Assembly (NCBI GenBank): GCA_030645815.1
Contig: JAUSMW010000211.1
Location: 1 to 32,671 of the forward strand
Length of the DNA: 32,671 bases
Direction of reading: 5' to 3'
Source: Candidatus Saccharimonadota bacterium
Lineage (GTDB): Bacteria; Patescibacteriota; Saccharimonadia; Saccharimonadales; Saccharimonadaceae
Part shown: positions 8,999 through 16,281 of the stretch, in pieces
Numbering within the stretch: the stretch's first letter is position 1
Layout of the letters: each line of letters opens with the position of its first letter
Made by a program: the position numbers and the translations under genes
The notes under the pieces: generated by a model
Databases searched by the model: none
Seen by the model: the letters and a program-made list of their open reading frames with translations, nothing else
Told to the model about the DNA's origin: nothing

Positions 8999-9538
8999 AT
9001 GAATATACTTGCGATTTGCGGCAGTTTGCGAAAAAAATCTACCAATATGGGTTTATTGCGCTTCGCACAAGCCAACGCCCCCGAGGGCTCCACCATTACT
9101 ATTGCGGATTTATCCGCAATCCCTTTTTACAACGCCGACCTCACTGAAAAACCCGCAGCAGTCGATGCGCTTTTGCAACAAGTTGGCGCTGCTGATGCGC
9201 TGATTTTTTCTTGCCCCGAATATAATTATTCTATCGCACCCGCACTTAAGAATGCATTGGACTGGGCCTCCCGTGCGCCGGAGAATGCGCTGCTAAACGG
9301 TAAGGCCGTTGCGTTGATGGGCGCGGGCGGCGGCATGGGTACATCGCGCGCGCAGTACCATTTGCGTCAGGTCTGCGTGTTTTTGAATTTGCATCCACTC
9401 AATAAGCCAGAAGTATTTGCCAACGCTTTCGCCGGCTCCTTTGATGGTGATGGCAATTTGATAGATGAAAAAGTTCAAGCGACGATCAACACACAATTGG
9501 CCGCCCTGGTGAGCTGGGCAGCACAGCTGAAGAAATAA
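8999..9538 (+). CDS. NAD(P)H-dependent FMN reductase
   Basis: Flavodoxin-like reductase of the ChrR/YieF type, which reduces quinones, chromate or azo compounds using NAD(P)H and bound FMN. The FMN phosphate loop is GSLRKKSTN (8-16); PEYNYSIAPALKNALDW (73-89) is the other family signature; GAGGGMGTSRAQ (about 112-123) is the third conserved loop. Its 179 aa is a typical length. The ATG at 8999 is supported by GGAG eight bases upstream; the in-frame ATG at 8984 would add five residues. The physiological substrate cannot be told from sequence. Confidence 0.9.
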   Translation: MNILAICGSLRKKSTNMGLLRFAQANAPEGSTITIADLSAIPFYNADLTEKPAAVDALLQQVGAADALIFSCPEYNYSIAPALKNALDWASRAPENALLNGKAVALMGAGGGMGTSRAQYHLRQVCVFLNLHPLNKPEVFANAFAGSFDGDGNLIDEKVQATINTQLAALVSWAAQLKK

Positions 9539-9845
9539 ACACCCATGCAGGTGCTATCCCCAGTGGCACCTGCGCTAATCAAAAATCACACGACTTCTCC
9601 ATTACACGGAATTACACCGGCCTAACTGCCTTTAAATAGTGTGAGCTTTTCACATTTCCCCTGTTTTCTCGCCTATTTTTTTCAATTTACAGGTCTATTT
9701 TGTGGCACCTTCGGCCGCCTGATCTATAGTGTCTCAAGCTTATCTGTAAAAAAACCTGACGATCAACCTAGGTATAAATTCTACTTGCAAAACGCTATAG
9801 CACACCGGGGTATTAGACGGTGAAAAATGGCTTTGGGAAACGGCA
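9539..9845 (+). other. 307-bp intergenic region with a hairpin after the FMN reductase
   Basis: GCAGGTGC (9547-9554) pairs with GCACCTGC (9566-9573) around an 11-nt loop, nine bases after the reductase stop. No T-run follows, so this is at best a weak or Rho-assisted terminator. The remainder is AT-rich leader for the HD-GYP gene; no clear promoter pair was identified. Confidence 0.4.
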
Positions 9846-11153
9846 ATGATCGATAGCGAACAGAAGAACTATTGCGAAAACCTTGTTGAGGTAAACAAGA
9901 AGCAGGACGTCGTCACCAATCAGGCGATTTACACTCAGCAAGGCGTATTGCTTTTGTCCGAGGGATCACGTCTGGATGAAAAACGTTCGCGGATTTTACT
10001 GCAACATAAACTGATGAAACCGCTTGAGCAGTGCGTAGGCATCGCCAATAGCATGGACGCGCGCGCACTGTTTGACTACCTGAACAAATTCGCCAAAAAT
10101 CTTCCCGGCCTTTATGCCGTTACAAACAACGAGAGCTATCAAAAAACCCTGCGATTAGCCTGCCTGTTCTATGAAAAATATCCTCTTCTACGACAAAACC
10201 TGACAGTGCTTGCCTTACGCGCGCGACATATTTATTTTCAAGGGATTTTCAGTGCATTGGCGGGCGTTGCTATCGCCCGCAAACTTAATCTCAGCCTGCC
10301 CGAAATACAAGCGACCTTCATCGCCGGCTTATTTCACGATGTGGGTTTTTTATACCTCGAACCTCATTTGCTTGAAAAAAGCCATGGCTTTAGTGCGGAT
10401 GAGTGGAGGGCTTTGCAAGCACACCCACTGATCGCGCAGCGATTTTTAGGGATGGTTCCCGGGCTACCCAAAGAAATTGGTATTGTGATTACCGACCATC
10501 ACGAGCGCATTGACGGTACCGGCTATCCGCGCCATATCTTTGGCGATAAAATCTCAATGGTTAGCCAAATCATCGCGGCCACAGACCAAATAATTTTTAA
10601 CCACAGCCGCTATAAAGATTTTGGAGTGCATGCACACAGCCTGTTGCTCGCCGCATTAAAACTCAGCGACAACATTTATTTTGAATCGGTTTACAACGCC
10701 GCAACCATTTTATTTAAAGAAGCACCTCCACCCACCGAAACACTCATGCAATTGCCATCCACTGAATTATTGCTCGCACGGCAAAAAAAATTGCGCATTC
10801 AATTTGAAACGGCCAAAGGCCTTGCGCAACAACTCTTCACTAATTCCAAGAGCCCGATTATCCGCTCAGTGACTGCGGTGATGGGTAGACTCGCTATTTC
10901 AGTTGTGCGTAGCGGTATATTGCAACCGGAGCAAGAAGATTGGCTGATAAATGTCAGCCCCAATCGCAGCGATTCCGAAAACTGGTCACTGGTTGAAATC
11001 AGTGTGATGCAAGACCAAATATACGATCAACTGGTCCTTCTTAAAAACTTAATGGAGCGAGTAATTGAGAGTCTCGCCAGTGACACTGAGCAGTTCCACA
11101 ATTTCAACAGCACACTTAACAAAATTGACCTACAAGAAACCGCACTCGTCTAG
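9846..11153 (+). CDS. HD-GYP domain protein (putative c-di-GMP phosphodiesterase)
   Basis: The 435-aa protein has a central HD-GYP domain (about 125-255), the fold that hydrolyses cyclic di-GMP. Metal-site motifs are present: HD at 164-165, H193 in AQAHPLIAQRF, HH-E at 218-220 in DHHERIDGTGYP, the GYP at 226-228 and D247. The usual HDIGK reads HDVGF here, so the conserved lysine is missing and activity may be reduced. The N-terminal part (1-120) has no domain I recognise and the C-terminal part (about 300-435) looks helical. There are no membrane segments or receiver domain. GGGAAA precedes the ATG. The gene is monocistronic or leads into the next small genes. Confidence 0.82.
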   Translation: MIDSEQKNYCENLVEVNKKQDVVTNQAIYTQQGVLLLSEGSRLDEKRSRILLQHKLMKPLEQCVGIANSMDARALFDYLNKFAKNLPGLYAVTNNESYQKTLRLACLFYEKYPLLRQNLTVLALRARHIYFQGIFSALAGVAIARKLNLSLPEIQATFIAGLFHDVGFLYLEPHLLEKSHGFSADEWRALQAHPLIAQRFLGMVPGLPKEIGIVITDHHERIDGTGYPRHIFGDKISMVSQIIAATDQIIFNHSRYKDFGVHAHSLLLAALKLSDNIYFESVYNAATILFKEAPPPTETLMQLPSTELLLARQKKLRIQFETAKGLAQQLFTNSKSPIIRSVTAVMGRLAISVVRSGILQPEQEDWLINVSPNRSDSENWSLVEISVMQDQIYDQLVLLKNLMERVIESLASDTEQFHNFNSTLNKIDLQETALV

Positions 11154-11206
11154 CCGGCTCAAAACCCTTTATACTGGCGACTTTTCCCAGCTATTGAGGT
11201 ATTCCC

Positions 11207-11494
11207 TTGAACTACGATGCCCGCACCAACACCTCCGACGCCGACCGCGCCGCTTTTATCCAATGGCTGACTGACCAGACAGTCACTGAGTTGCAAGCCG
11301 CACGTGAGAATGAAGCAGCCATTCACGCTGCCGTGAAAAACTACGTTAAACACGCGCTGGATGCCTACCTGCCCTTTGAAGAAATTGAAGAAATCCTGGG
11401 CATCAACGAGCCGTGCATTATGGATTTGGCAGAATTATCCGAGGCCGATGAAGAAGCGGTAGTCGACATCTTTGAAGACCTGTGCAATGCCTAA
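11207..11494 (+). CDS. Small acidic hypothetical protein
   Basis: The 95-aa, strongly acidic, probably helical protein has a C-terminal half rich in Glu and Asp (FEEIEEILGI, LSEADEEAVVDIFEDL). It reads from a TTG at 11207 with GAGG eight bases upstream. I do not recognise the family. Its last codons overlap the start of the cysteine-rich gene by 8 nt, indicating translational coupling. Confidence 0.6.
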   Translation: MNYDARTNTSDADRAAFIQWLTDQTVTELQAARENEAAIHAAVKNYVKHALDAYLPFEEIEEILGINEPCIMDLAELSEADEEAVVDIFEDLCNA

Positions 11495-11705
11495 TGCGAC
11501 ACCTCTGGCTAATCACGAGTGTCCGCTGTGTGGCCAGCCCAACCAATGCACACCGGCAGAGACTGGCAGCTTCGCCAGCACCTGCTGGTGTAAAGCAGAA
11601 ATATTCCCGCCTGGCTTACTGGCGCTAGTTGACCCGGAGCAGCGCAATAAAAGCTGTATCTGCCAGCAGTGCGTCAATCGTTTTCATGTCCAACATCCGC
11701 ATTAA
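11487..11705 (+). CDS. Cysteine-rich CWC family protein
   Basis: The 72-aa protein contains CPLCGQPNQC, then TCWCKAE, then CICQQCVNRF: four cysteine pairs including the Cys-Trp-Cys that gives the family its name. They probably bind metal. The ATG at 11487 overlaps the previous gene's stop (ATGCCTAA), so the pair is coupled. Function of the family is unknown. Confidence 0.8.
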   Translation: MPNATPLANHECPLCGQPNQCTPAETGSFASTCWCKAEIFPPGLLALVDPEQRNKSCICQQCVNRFHVQHPH

Positions 11706-12072
11706 TCAATACAACGAACAACCAAGTACAAAAAATAAACCCATCTCGCAAATCAATGCGCCATTTCATTTTTTATCGACAGATAAGCTCGTGAACAAAA
11801 CGGCGAAATATAAAAATCAAATTAATATCACCTTAAAAACAAAAGAGAATAAGGAAAGAAAAGGGGCACTTTCGTAACAAAAATCACTGTGTAAATTATC
11901 CACATAAAAAGCTATTTTTTTTATTTGGTAAGTTGATGCGACATAGTGCCTATCGATCTTTGACAGTACCCTTCCCATCCCCTATCAATAACCTGCATCA
12001 GGAAATATCGATTTCGATAAATGCATTAACTGTTATGGATTATGTCACCGTTATTTTTACAAGGGGGTTTTT
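11706..12072 (+). other. 367-bp AT-rich intergenic region
   Basis: No supported gene. The downstream end holds a good sigma70-like promoter (annotated separately) and the AAGGGGG ribosome binding site of the secreted-protein gene at 12073. I see nothing else convincing in the first 250 bp. Confidence 0.5.
11960..11988 (+). promoter_or_regulatory. Candidate sigma70 promoter for the secreted protein gene
   Basis: A perfect -35 TTGACA (11960-11965), a 17-nt spacer and a 4/6 -10 TATCAA (11983-11988) give a leader of roughly 78 nt before the ATG at 12073. Spacing and orientation are ideal; the match is by eye. Confidence 0.6.
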
Positions 12073-13917
12073 ATGCGAGCCAGGAATAGCTTGTTTTCTA
12101 CCAGTATGCTGTTGTTATTAAGCAGCATAGTCACAGCGCCAGTGGTATCCGCGCAGAATTCCAATAGCAAACCCAGCGCACTTAATCTCACCAAACTGGA
12201 TGATAAAACCGCAACGATTAGCGCGCGTTTTTCTACCATTTCAACGCGCGATAAAAAGGTGGGAATTACACTTGATAAAGAAACTGTCACACTTTTTGAT
12301 GATGGAACCAGCGGCGATCTGCGCGCAGGCGATGGTTTATTCAGTGCTAAAGTTGATTTTGATTTTGAGGCTTTTACTAAAGCGAATATGCAATTGGCGA
12401 AAGCTACCAACGGCGAAAAAACCAATCTATTTGCCCCTGGTGGCCGCCAACAAATAACGCAACAACGCATTACTATTAACGGCGAAAAAATGGAATTTTT
12501 CGGTGTGAGTAATGGCAAGGAGCAAACCTTCACACTGCCATTTGACCCATCGTTAATTAAAGTCAACCAGCCGATTGCCTTACCGGTATTTAATCTACCC
12601 ATTGGCCTGCCGATTGATTTTGATCCTGTCCCCGCTGCGGCGGTGAGCATTCCGCAATCGCTGATGATTACCGACATAAGTGTGGTCAATGATCCGGGCC
12701 GCACCTGGGCTTGCCCTACCAGCAGTACATCGCCCGTGGGAAATGCAACTGGTGAATGGACCTTCTGGCGCCTGATGGAAAATATGGCGAACGGGACATC
12801 CTCCACTTCTGATTACATCAAACTGTTGTTTAAGCATTGGACCATCAATCAAACGATTAATGGTTTCAACGTCGCTGCGCGGCCAGGTGTTTATCAGGAA
12901 GTAATTAAAGATTGGGAAATACGCAGCGGCGGCCCGGGCGCAACCCTATTGCCGCAGGAAAGCCCCTTCCGTTTACTTGGCATAGTATTGCGTGCGGATT
13001 TGCGTGGAGGTACCGGCCCTTATGCTGGCGGTGATGCAGGTGAAGGGCGCTTCGTGTTTGCCTTGCACGATGGCGACTGCAACAACATGAGCAAAACCCT
13101 GATACTCGAATACAAAGTACCCATCGCGGGTTGCACCAATATTCGCACCTGGGCGCAAAAGTGGATCGACCTTGCCAGCTCCGCCAATTACAACAATGAT
13201 TTGGAAAACTTGACCAATGTATTCACCGCAGCAGGTGCTGCCCCCTCTGCCCCCAACCAAAGTGCTATAGGTCAAGTGCGCACCAATGAACTCTTGCCCG
13301 GCTCGCCCTTTTGGGAGCTGCGTGAATTTGTGCTACCGGCAAGCGGCGGGAGCTTAGTGCAAACGGATGTGAAGCAGGAACCGCATCTGAGCTTCAACAA
13401 CTCTGCCACGCTGGCGACCTACATCAACGCGAATTGGCCATTACTCGTCGGCCCACCCTCAGGGCAGCACACCATTCCCCTGAGCTTCTTGGGCAATCCC
13501 TTTGGTGCTGGCAGTGCGCCGGTAATGTCGATATGGAATGCGCCTGCAGCCTCGTTAACGGTGCCATTGACGCCAGCACCGGTAACGCCACCGCCCGCCA
13601 CCGTGAGGGATGACGCATTGTTTGAGCTAGCCCTCAACACCTGCAGCGGCTGCCACCTCATGGAAACCGGCACACCTTTCGCGCATCTGGATTACAACTC
13701 AGTGCCCGGCATGCCTGCACTGCTGTCCGGCTTCCTTACCGGTATTGCTATACCCGATCCGCGCAATCCGGCAGTGATGCGTAACTTCAACGACTTGGCA
13801 CGACGTGCGGCGGATTTAAGCGTGGCGGCCAATATGAGCTGCGGCAAAATGGCGCCTGTAGGGAACCTACTGCTGAATGAATTGAGCTCGCCTGCAATAC
13901 TCAGATCAGTACACTAG
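12073..13917 (+). CDS. Secreted protein with a single CxxCH motif
   Basis: The 614-aa exported protein has a Sec signal peptide (MRARN, hydrophobic core to about 22, likely cleavage after VVSA at 27). The N-terminal domain contains FDDGTSGDLRAGDGLFSAK (about residues 75-95), a pattern seen in choice-of-anchor X type secreted proteins. Near the C-terminus is NTCSGCHLMETGTPFAHL with Cys524, Cys527 and His528, a classical c-type haem attachment motif, followed by a region rich in Pro and Gly. Only one such motif is present and no cytochrome domain is obvious before it. AAGGGGG precedes the ATG and a strong promoter lies upstream. It is flanked by its own terminator, so it is a single-gene unit. 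The role is unknown. Confidence 0.75.
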   Translation: MRARNSLFSTSMLLLLSSIVTAPVVSAQNSNSKPSALNLTKLDDKTATISARFSTISTRDKKVGITLDKETVTLFDDGTSGDLRAGDGLFSAKVDFDFEAFTKANMQLAKATNGEKTNLFAPGGRQQITQQRITINGEKMEFFGVSNGKEQTFTLPFDPSLIKVNQPIALPVFNLPIGLPIDFDPVPAAAVSIPQSLMITDISVVNDPGRTWACPTSSTSPVGNATGEWTFWRLMENMANGTSSTSDYIKLLFKHWTINQTINGFNVAARPGVYQEVIKDWEIRSGGPGATLLPQESPFRLLGIVLRADLRGGTGPYAGGDAGEGRFVFALHDGDCNNMSKTLILEYKVPIAGCTNIRTWAQKWIDLASSANYNNDLENLTNVFTAAGAAPSAPNQSAIGQVRTNELLPGSPFWELREFVLPASGGSLVQTDVKQEPHLSFNNSATLATYINANWPLLVGPPSGQHTIPLSFLGNPFGAGSAPVMSIWNAPAASLTVPLTPAPVTPPPATVRDDALFELALNTCSGCHLMETGTPFAHLDYNSVPGMPALLSGFLTGIAIPDPRNPAVMRNFNDLARRAADLSVAANMSCGKMAPVGNLLLNELSSPAILRSVH

Positions 13918-13958
13918 CCCGCATCATCATTTTTTAACCTTCAACTTTCAACCTTCAA

Positions 13959-13990
13959 CTACAGGCGCTCCGTGCGCCTGTAGCTTTTTA
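13959..13990 (+). terminator. Rho-independent terminator after the secreted protein gene
   Basis: CTACAGGCGC (13959-13968) pairs perfectly with GCGCCTGTAG (13974-13983) around the 5-nt loop TCCGT, followed by CTTTTTA. Confidence 0.9.
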
Positions 13991-14107
13991 TCTTTTGCAA
14001 TTTTTTATCCACAGTCACCCTTTGATCGGGCAAAAGCATAGAATCAGGCGCGAATACGCTATAGTTGAAAAATCCCTCGTCACACTGATTGCTTGCAGGA
14101 GCACGCT

Positions 14108-14638
14108 ATGAATCCCTATCACCAAAGCCTGATTTTAATTGGTATGCCCGGCGCGGGTAAAAGCACCCTGGGATTGCTACTGGCCAAAAATCTGGCCAAA
14201 GATTTTGTCGATACGGATTTACTGATCCAACTGGAGCACCGTAAAACCCTGCAGGATATCTTGCATGAAAAAGGTTATCTCGCCCTGCGTGAAGCAGAAG
14301 AGCGCGTACTGCTCAATGCGCAGTATCCCAGCCATATTATTGCCACCGGCGGCAGCGCGGTTTACAGCGCGACCGGAATGCAACATCTAAAACAATTCGG
14401 TCCGATTATTTTTCTGGATGTCAGCATCGAGTCATTAGAGAAGCGTATCCACAATATGAACAACCGCGGCATAGCCCGCCCCGCCAACCAAACCTTCGCC
14501 GAGGTCTACGCCGAACGGCGCCCGTTGTATTTGCAATATGCCGATATAGTGATCGACTGCAACGGCAAAAATCAGGAACAACTGGTGGATGAGGTAATCT
14601 ACGAAGAGGCCGATGCATTTATCCAATATGAGGCTTAG
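14108..14638 (+). CDS. Shikimate kinase family protein
   Basis: Would phosphorylate shikimate to shikimate-3-phosphate (aromatic amino-acid pathway) in the cytoplasm. Walker A is GMPGAGKST (12-20); the DTD metal/substrate motif is at 35-37; R61 lies in ALREAEE; the lid has R120 (NNRGIARP); R138 lies in ERRPLY. The substrate loop reads GGSAVY (81-86) where typical AroK has GGG, so this may be a paralogue; an aroK-aroB pair is not present. GCAGGAG lies six bases before the ATG at 14108, which is preferred over the TTG at 14093. Length (176 aa) fits. Confidence 0.78.
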   Translation: MNPYHQSLILIGMPGAGKSTLGLLLAKNLAKDFVDTDLLIQLEHRKTLQDILHEKGYLALREAEERVLLNAQYPSHIIATGGSAVYSATGMQHLKQFGPIIFLDVSIESLEKRIHNMNNRGIARPANQTFAEVYAERRPLYLQYADIVIDCNGKNQEQLVDEVIYEEADAFIQYEA

Positions 14639-14711
14639 GCTGGGTAAAGCGTGAAATTTGGAGCCTATTGGCGTAGAGTGGCAGCCCGTTCGAGACCACC
14701 GAGACAGCGCA

Positions 14712-15437
14712 ATGGAACCAATAGAAAACGATATCGCCCCAGAGGAACCCGCCCTGCTCAACGCCATTGAAGCCCGTGTACTGGGTTCGCTGATGGAAAA
14801 ACAGCTCACCACACCTGACCAATATCCCTTAACCCTGAATAGCCTGCTGCTGGCCTGCAACCAAAAAACCAGCCGCGAGCCAATCAGCAATTACGAGAGC
14901 GGCGCCGTACAGCGCGCGGTAAGCGAATTGCAAGACCGCAATTTTGTGGCCGTCGATTACGGCAACCGCGCCGCGCGTTATGACCAACGCCTGACCCGCG
15001 TACTCAGTGTCGATAAACCAACCCAAGCCATTTTGACTGTGATGCTACTGCGCGGCCCACAAACCGTCGCGGAGATCTTAACGCGCACCCAGCGCATGGC
15101 CGAATTTGCCAGCCCGCAAGCGCTGGAAGAAAAACTGCAACAACTGTGCGCTAAAACCAAACCGGTAGTGGTACACATTCCCCGCCAAATCGGCCAGCGT
15201 GAAGACCGCTATATGCATTTGCTGTGCGGCAAGCCGGATTTGGCCGCGATCGCTGCTATGCAAAACTCCACTGCCAGCCCAAGCACTTCTTCTGGCAGGA
15301 ACAATAGCGGTAATGATGAGCAGGTAGCGCAGTTAGAGCAAAAAATCCAAGTGTTAGAAACCCGTGTCGAATTATTGGAAAAACAAGTCGCTACCCTGAT
15401 GGATTTAAATGGCGTCAGCAACGCGGACTTAACCTAA
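14712..15437 (+). CDS. yceH: YceH family protein (DUF480)
   Basis: The 241-aa protein has two winged-helix-like domains: one begins EARVLGSLMEKQLTTPDQYPLTLNSLL and continues through NQKTSREPI, and the second contains LTVMLLRGPQTVAEILTRTQRM. Both are hallmarks of YceH/DUF480. The C-terminus (about 205-238) has leucine heptads and is likely a coiled coil (LEQKIQVLETRVELLEKQV). No firm function is known. I chose the ATG at 14712; a TTG at 14658 would add 18 residues that do not look like the family's N-terminus. Confidence 0.88.
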   Translation: MEPIENDIAPEEPALLNAIEARVLGSLMEKQLTTPDQYPLTLNSLLLACNQKTSREPISNYESGAVQRAVSELQDRNFVAVDYGNRAARYDQRLTRVLSVDKPTQAILTVMLLRGPQTVAEILTRTQRMAEFASPQALEEKLQQLCAKTKPVVVHIPRQIGQREDRYMHLLCGKPDLAAIAAMQNSTASPSTSSGRNNSGNDEQVAQLEQKIQVLETRVELLEKQVATLMDLNGVSNADLT

Positions 15438-15460
15438 AGCAGTTTTGAAAACACCCCCCT

Positions 15461-15531
15461 TCGTCATACCTGTGAACGCAGGTATCCACAAAAATGAACA
15501 AGCTGGGTTCCTGCTTCCGCAGGAACGACGA
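15461..15531. repeat. REP-like double-hairpin element
   Basis: The ends TCGTC (15461) and GACGA (15527) are complementary. Inside are two hairpins: ATACCTG/CAGGTAT (15466-15485) and GTTCCTGC/GCAGGAAC with a TTCC loop (15507-15526). This arrangement matches the dispersed intergenic repeats of many gammaproteobacteria. A remnant resembling its first half lies near 32575. Confidence 0.75.
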
Positions 15532-15601
15532 ATAATTCAGAACAACGTTACCGTAAAACCCGTAAATTATTCAGTATGATCTAAAAGAAAGGTAAAACCC
15601 C

Positions 15602-15982
15602 ATGACCGCAGCAAACTATGCAAACGACAATGCAAACACAAAAAAAGCCCCACAACGCAGCAAACGTTTGCGTAAAAAATTATTTCAAGACGAGTTCGCC
15701 ACGTTTGGTTTTGAATTGGAATGCGAATTCAAAAATGATTTGACCGACGAAACCATCAGCCAATTTGTCGATAGCTTTTTTATCGATGCAATCAATGCCG
15801 AGAACCTGGTATTTGGCGGCGGCTTATCAAGTAAACGCCTGTCCGGTTTTATCGGCTCAAGTAAACGCTACGGCTCAGCGACTGAAGCCGACAAAGCAAA
15901 ATTACTCGCCTGGCTCAAAGCACAACCGCAGGTTGGCACTGTAGAACTGGGGGAAATTATTGATGCGAATTACTATATCTAA
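15602..15982 (+). CDS. yggL: YggL family protein (DUF469), 50S-associated
   Basis: The 126-aa protein contains RSKRLRKKL followed by FGFELECEF, FVDSFFIDAI and FGGG, and ends SKRYGSATEADKAKLLAWL, the pattern of YggL/DUF469. E. coli YggL binds the 50S subunit. An N-terminal tail of about 17 residues rich in Asn and Ala precedes the conserved core. AAAGG lies before the ATG. The gene is followed by a bidirectional terminator. Confidence 0.85.
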   Translation: MTAANYANDNANTKKAPQRSKRLRKKLFQDEFATFGFELECEFKNDLTDETISQFVDSFFIDAINAENLVFGGGLSSKRLSGFIGSSKRYGSATEADKAKLLAWLKAQPQVGTVELGEIIDANYYI

Positions 15983-16015
15983 TTAGGTTCCGCGCGATAT
16001 TATTTTAGTCCAATG

Positions 16016-16052
16016 TAAAAAGCCCGCACAAATAATGGTGCGGGCTTTTTTA
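16016..16052. terminator. Bidirectional Rho-independent terminator
   Basis: AGCCCGCAC (16021-16029) pairs perfectly with GTGCGGGCT (16038-16046), with a T-run on the + side and an A-run before it, so it can end yggL and, on the other strand, the transcript of the giant RTX gene, whose stop is about 230 bp away. The 229 bp between 16053 and 16281 hold no gene I can support. Confidence 0.9.
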
Positions 16053-16281
16053 TTGGTCTGATGTTTGAAAGTGTTTGTAAACTAATTCCCAAAAAATCAA
16101 CGTTGCCTGTAAATTTTTTTGCAACCAGTATCGGCTATCGCCAAGAGCGGAGGTTCGACAAAAATCCTCTGCGGCTATTAACGATAAAAATACGTAGCAT
16201 TGACAAAAGGAAGCTCTTAAAAAAAGAATCCGGCTACTCATATTGATCGCAATATTTTCGCCGGATCGTATTACCAAGCGT

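Noticed and set aside
9547-9573. Terminator call for the hairpin after the FMN reductase gene
   Set aside because: The stem is good but no T-run follows, so it was recorded only as a hairpin in the intergenic entry.
11629-11877. 82-aa + strand ORF after the cysteine-rich gene
   Set aside because: Overlaps the CWC gene in another frame, has AT-rich low-complexity composition (Lys, Asn, Thr) and no ribosome binding site.
12057-12806. 249-aa minus-strand ORF opposite the secreted-protein gene
   Set aside because: Antisense shadow of a gene with signal peptide, ribosome binding site and promoter on the + strand.
16050-16277. 75-aa minus-strand ORF after the RTX gene
   Set aside because: It overlaps the bidirectional terminator, has no clear ribosome binding site and matches nothing I recognise; a decayed gene cannot be excluded.
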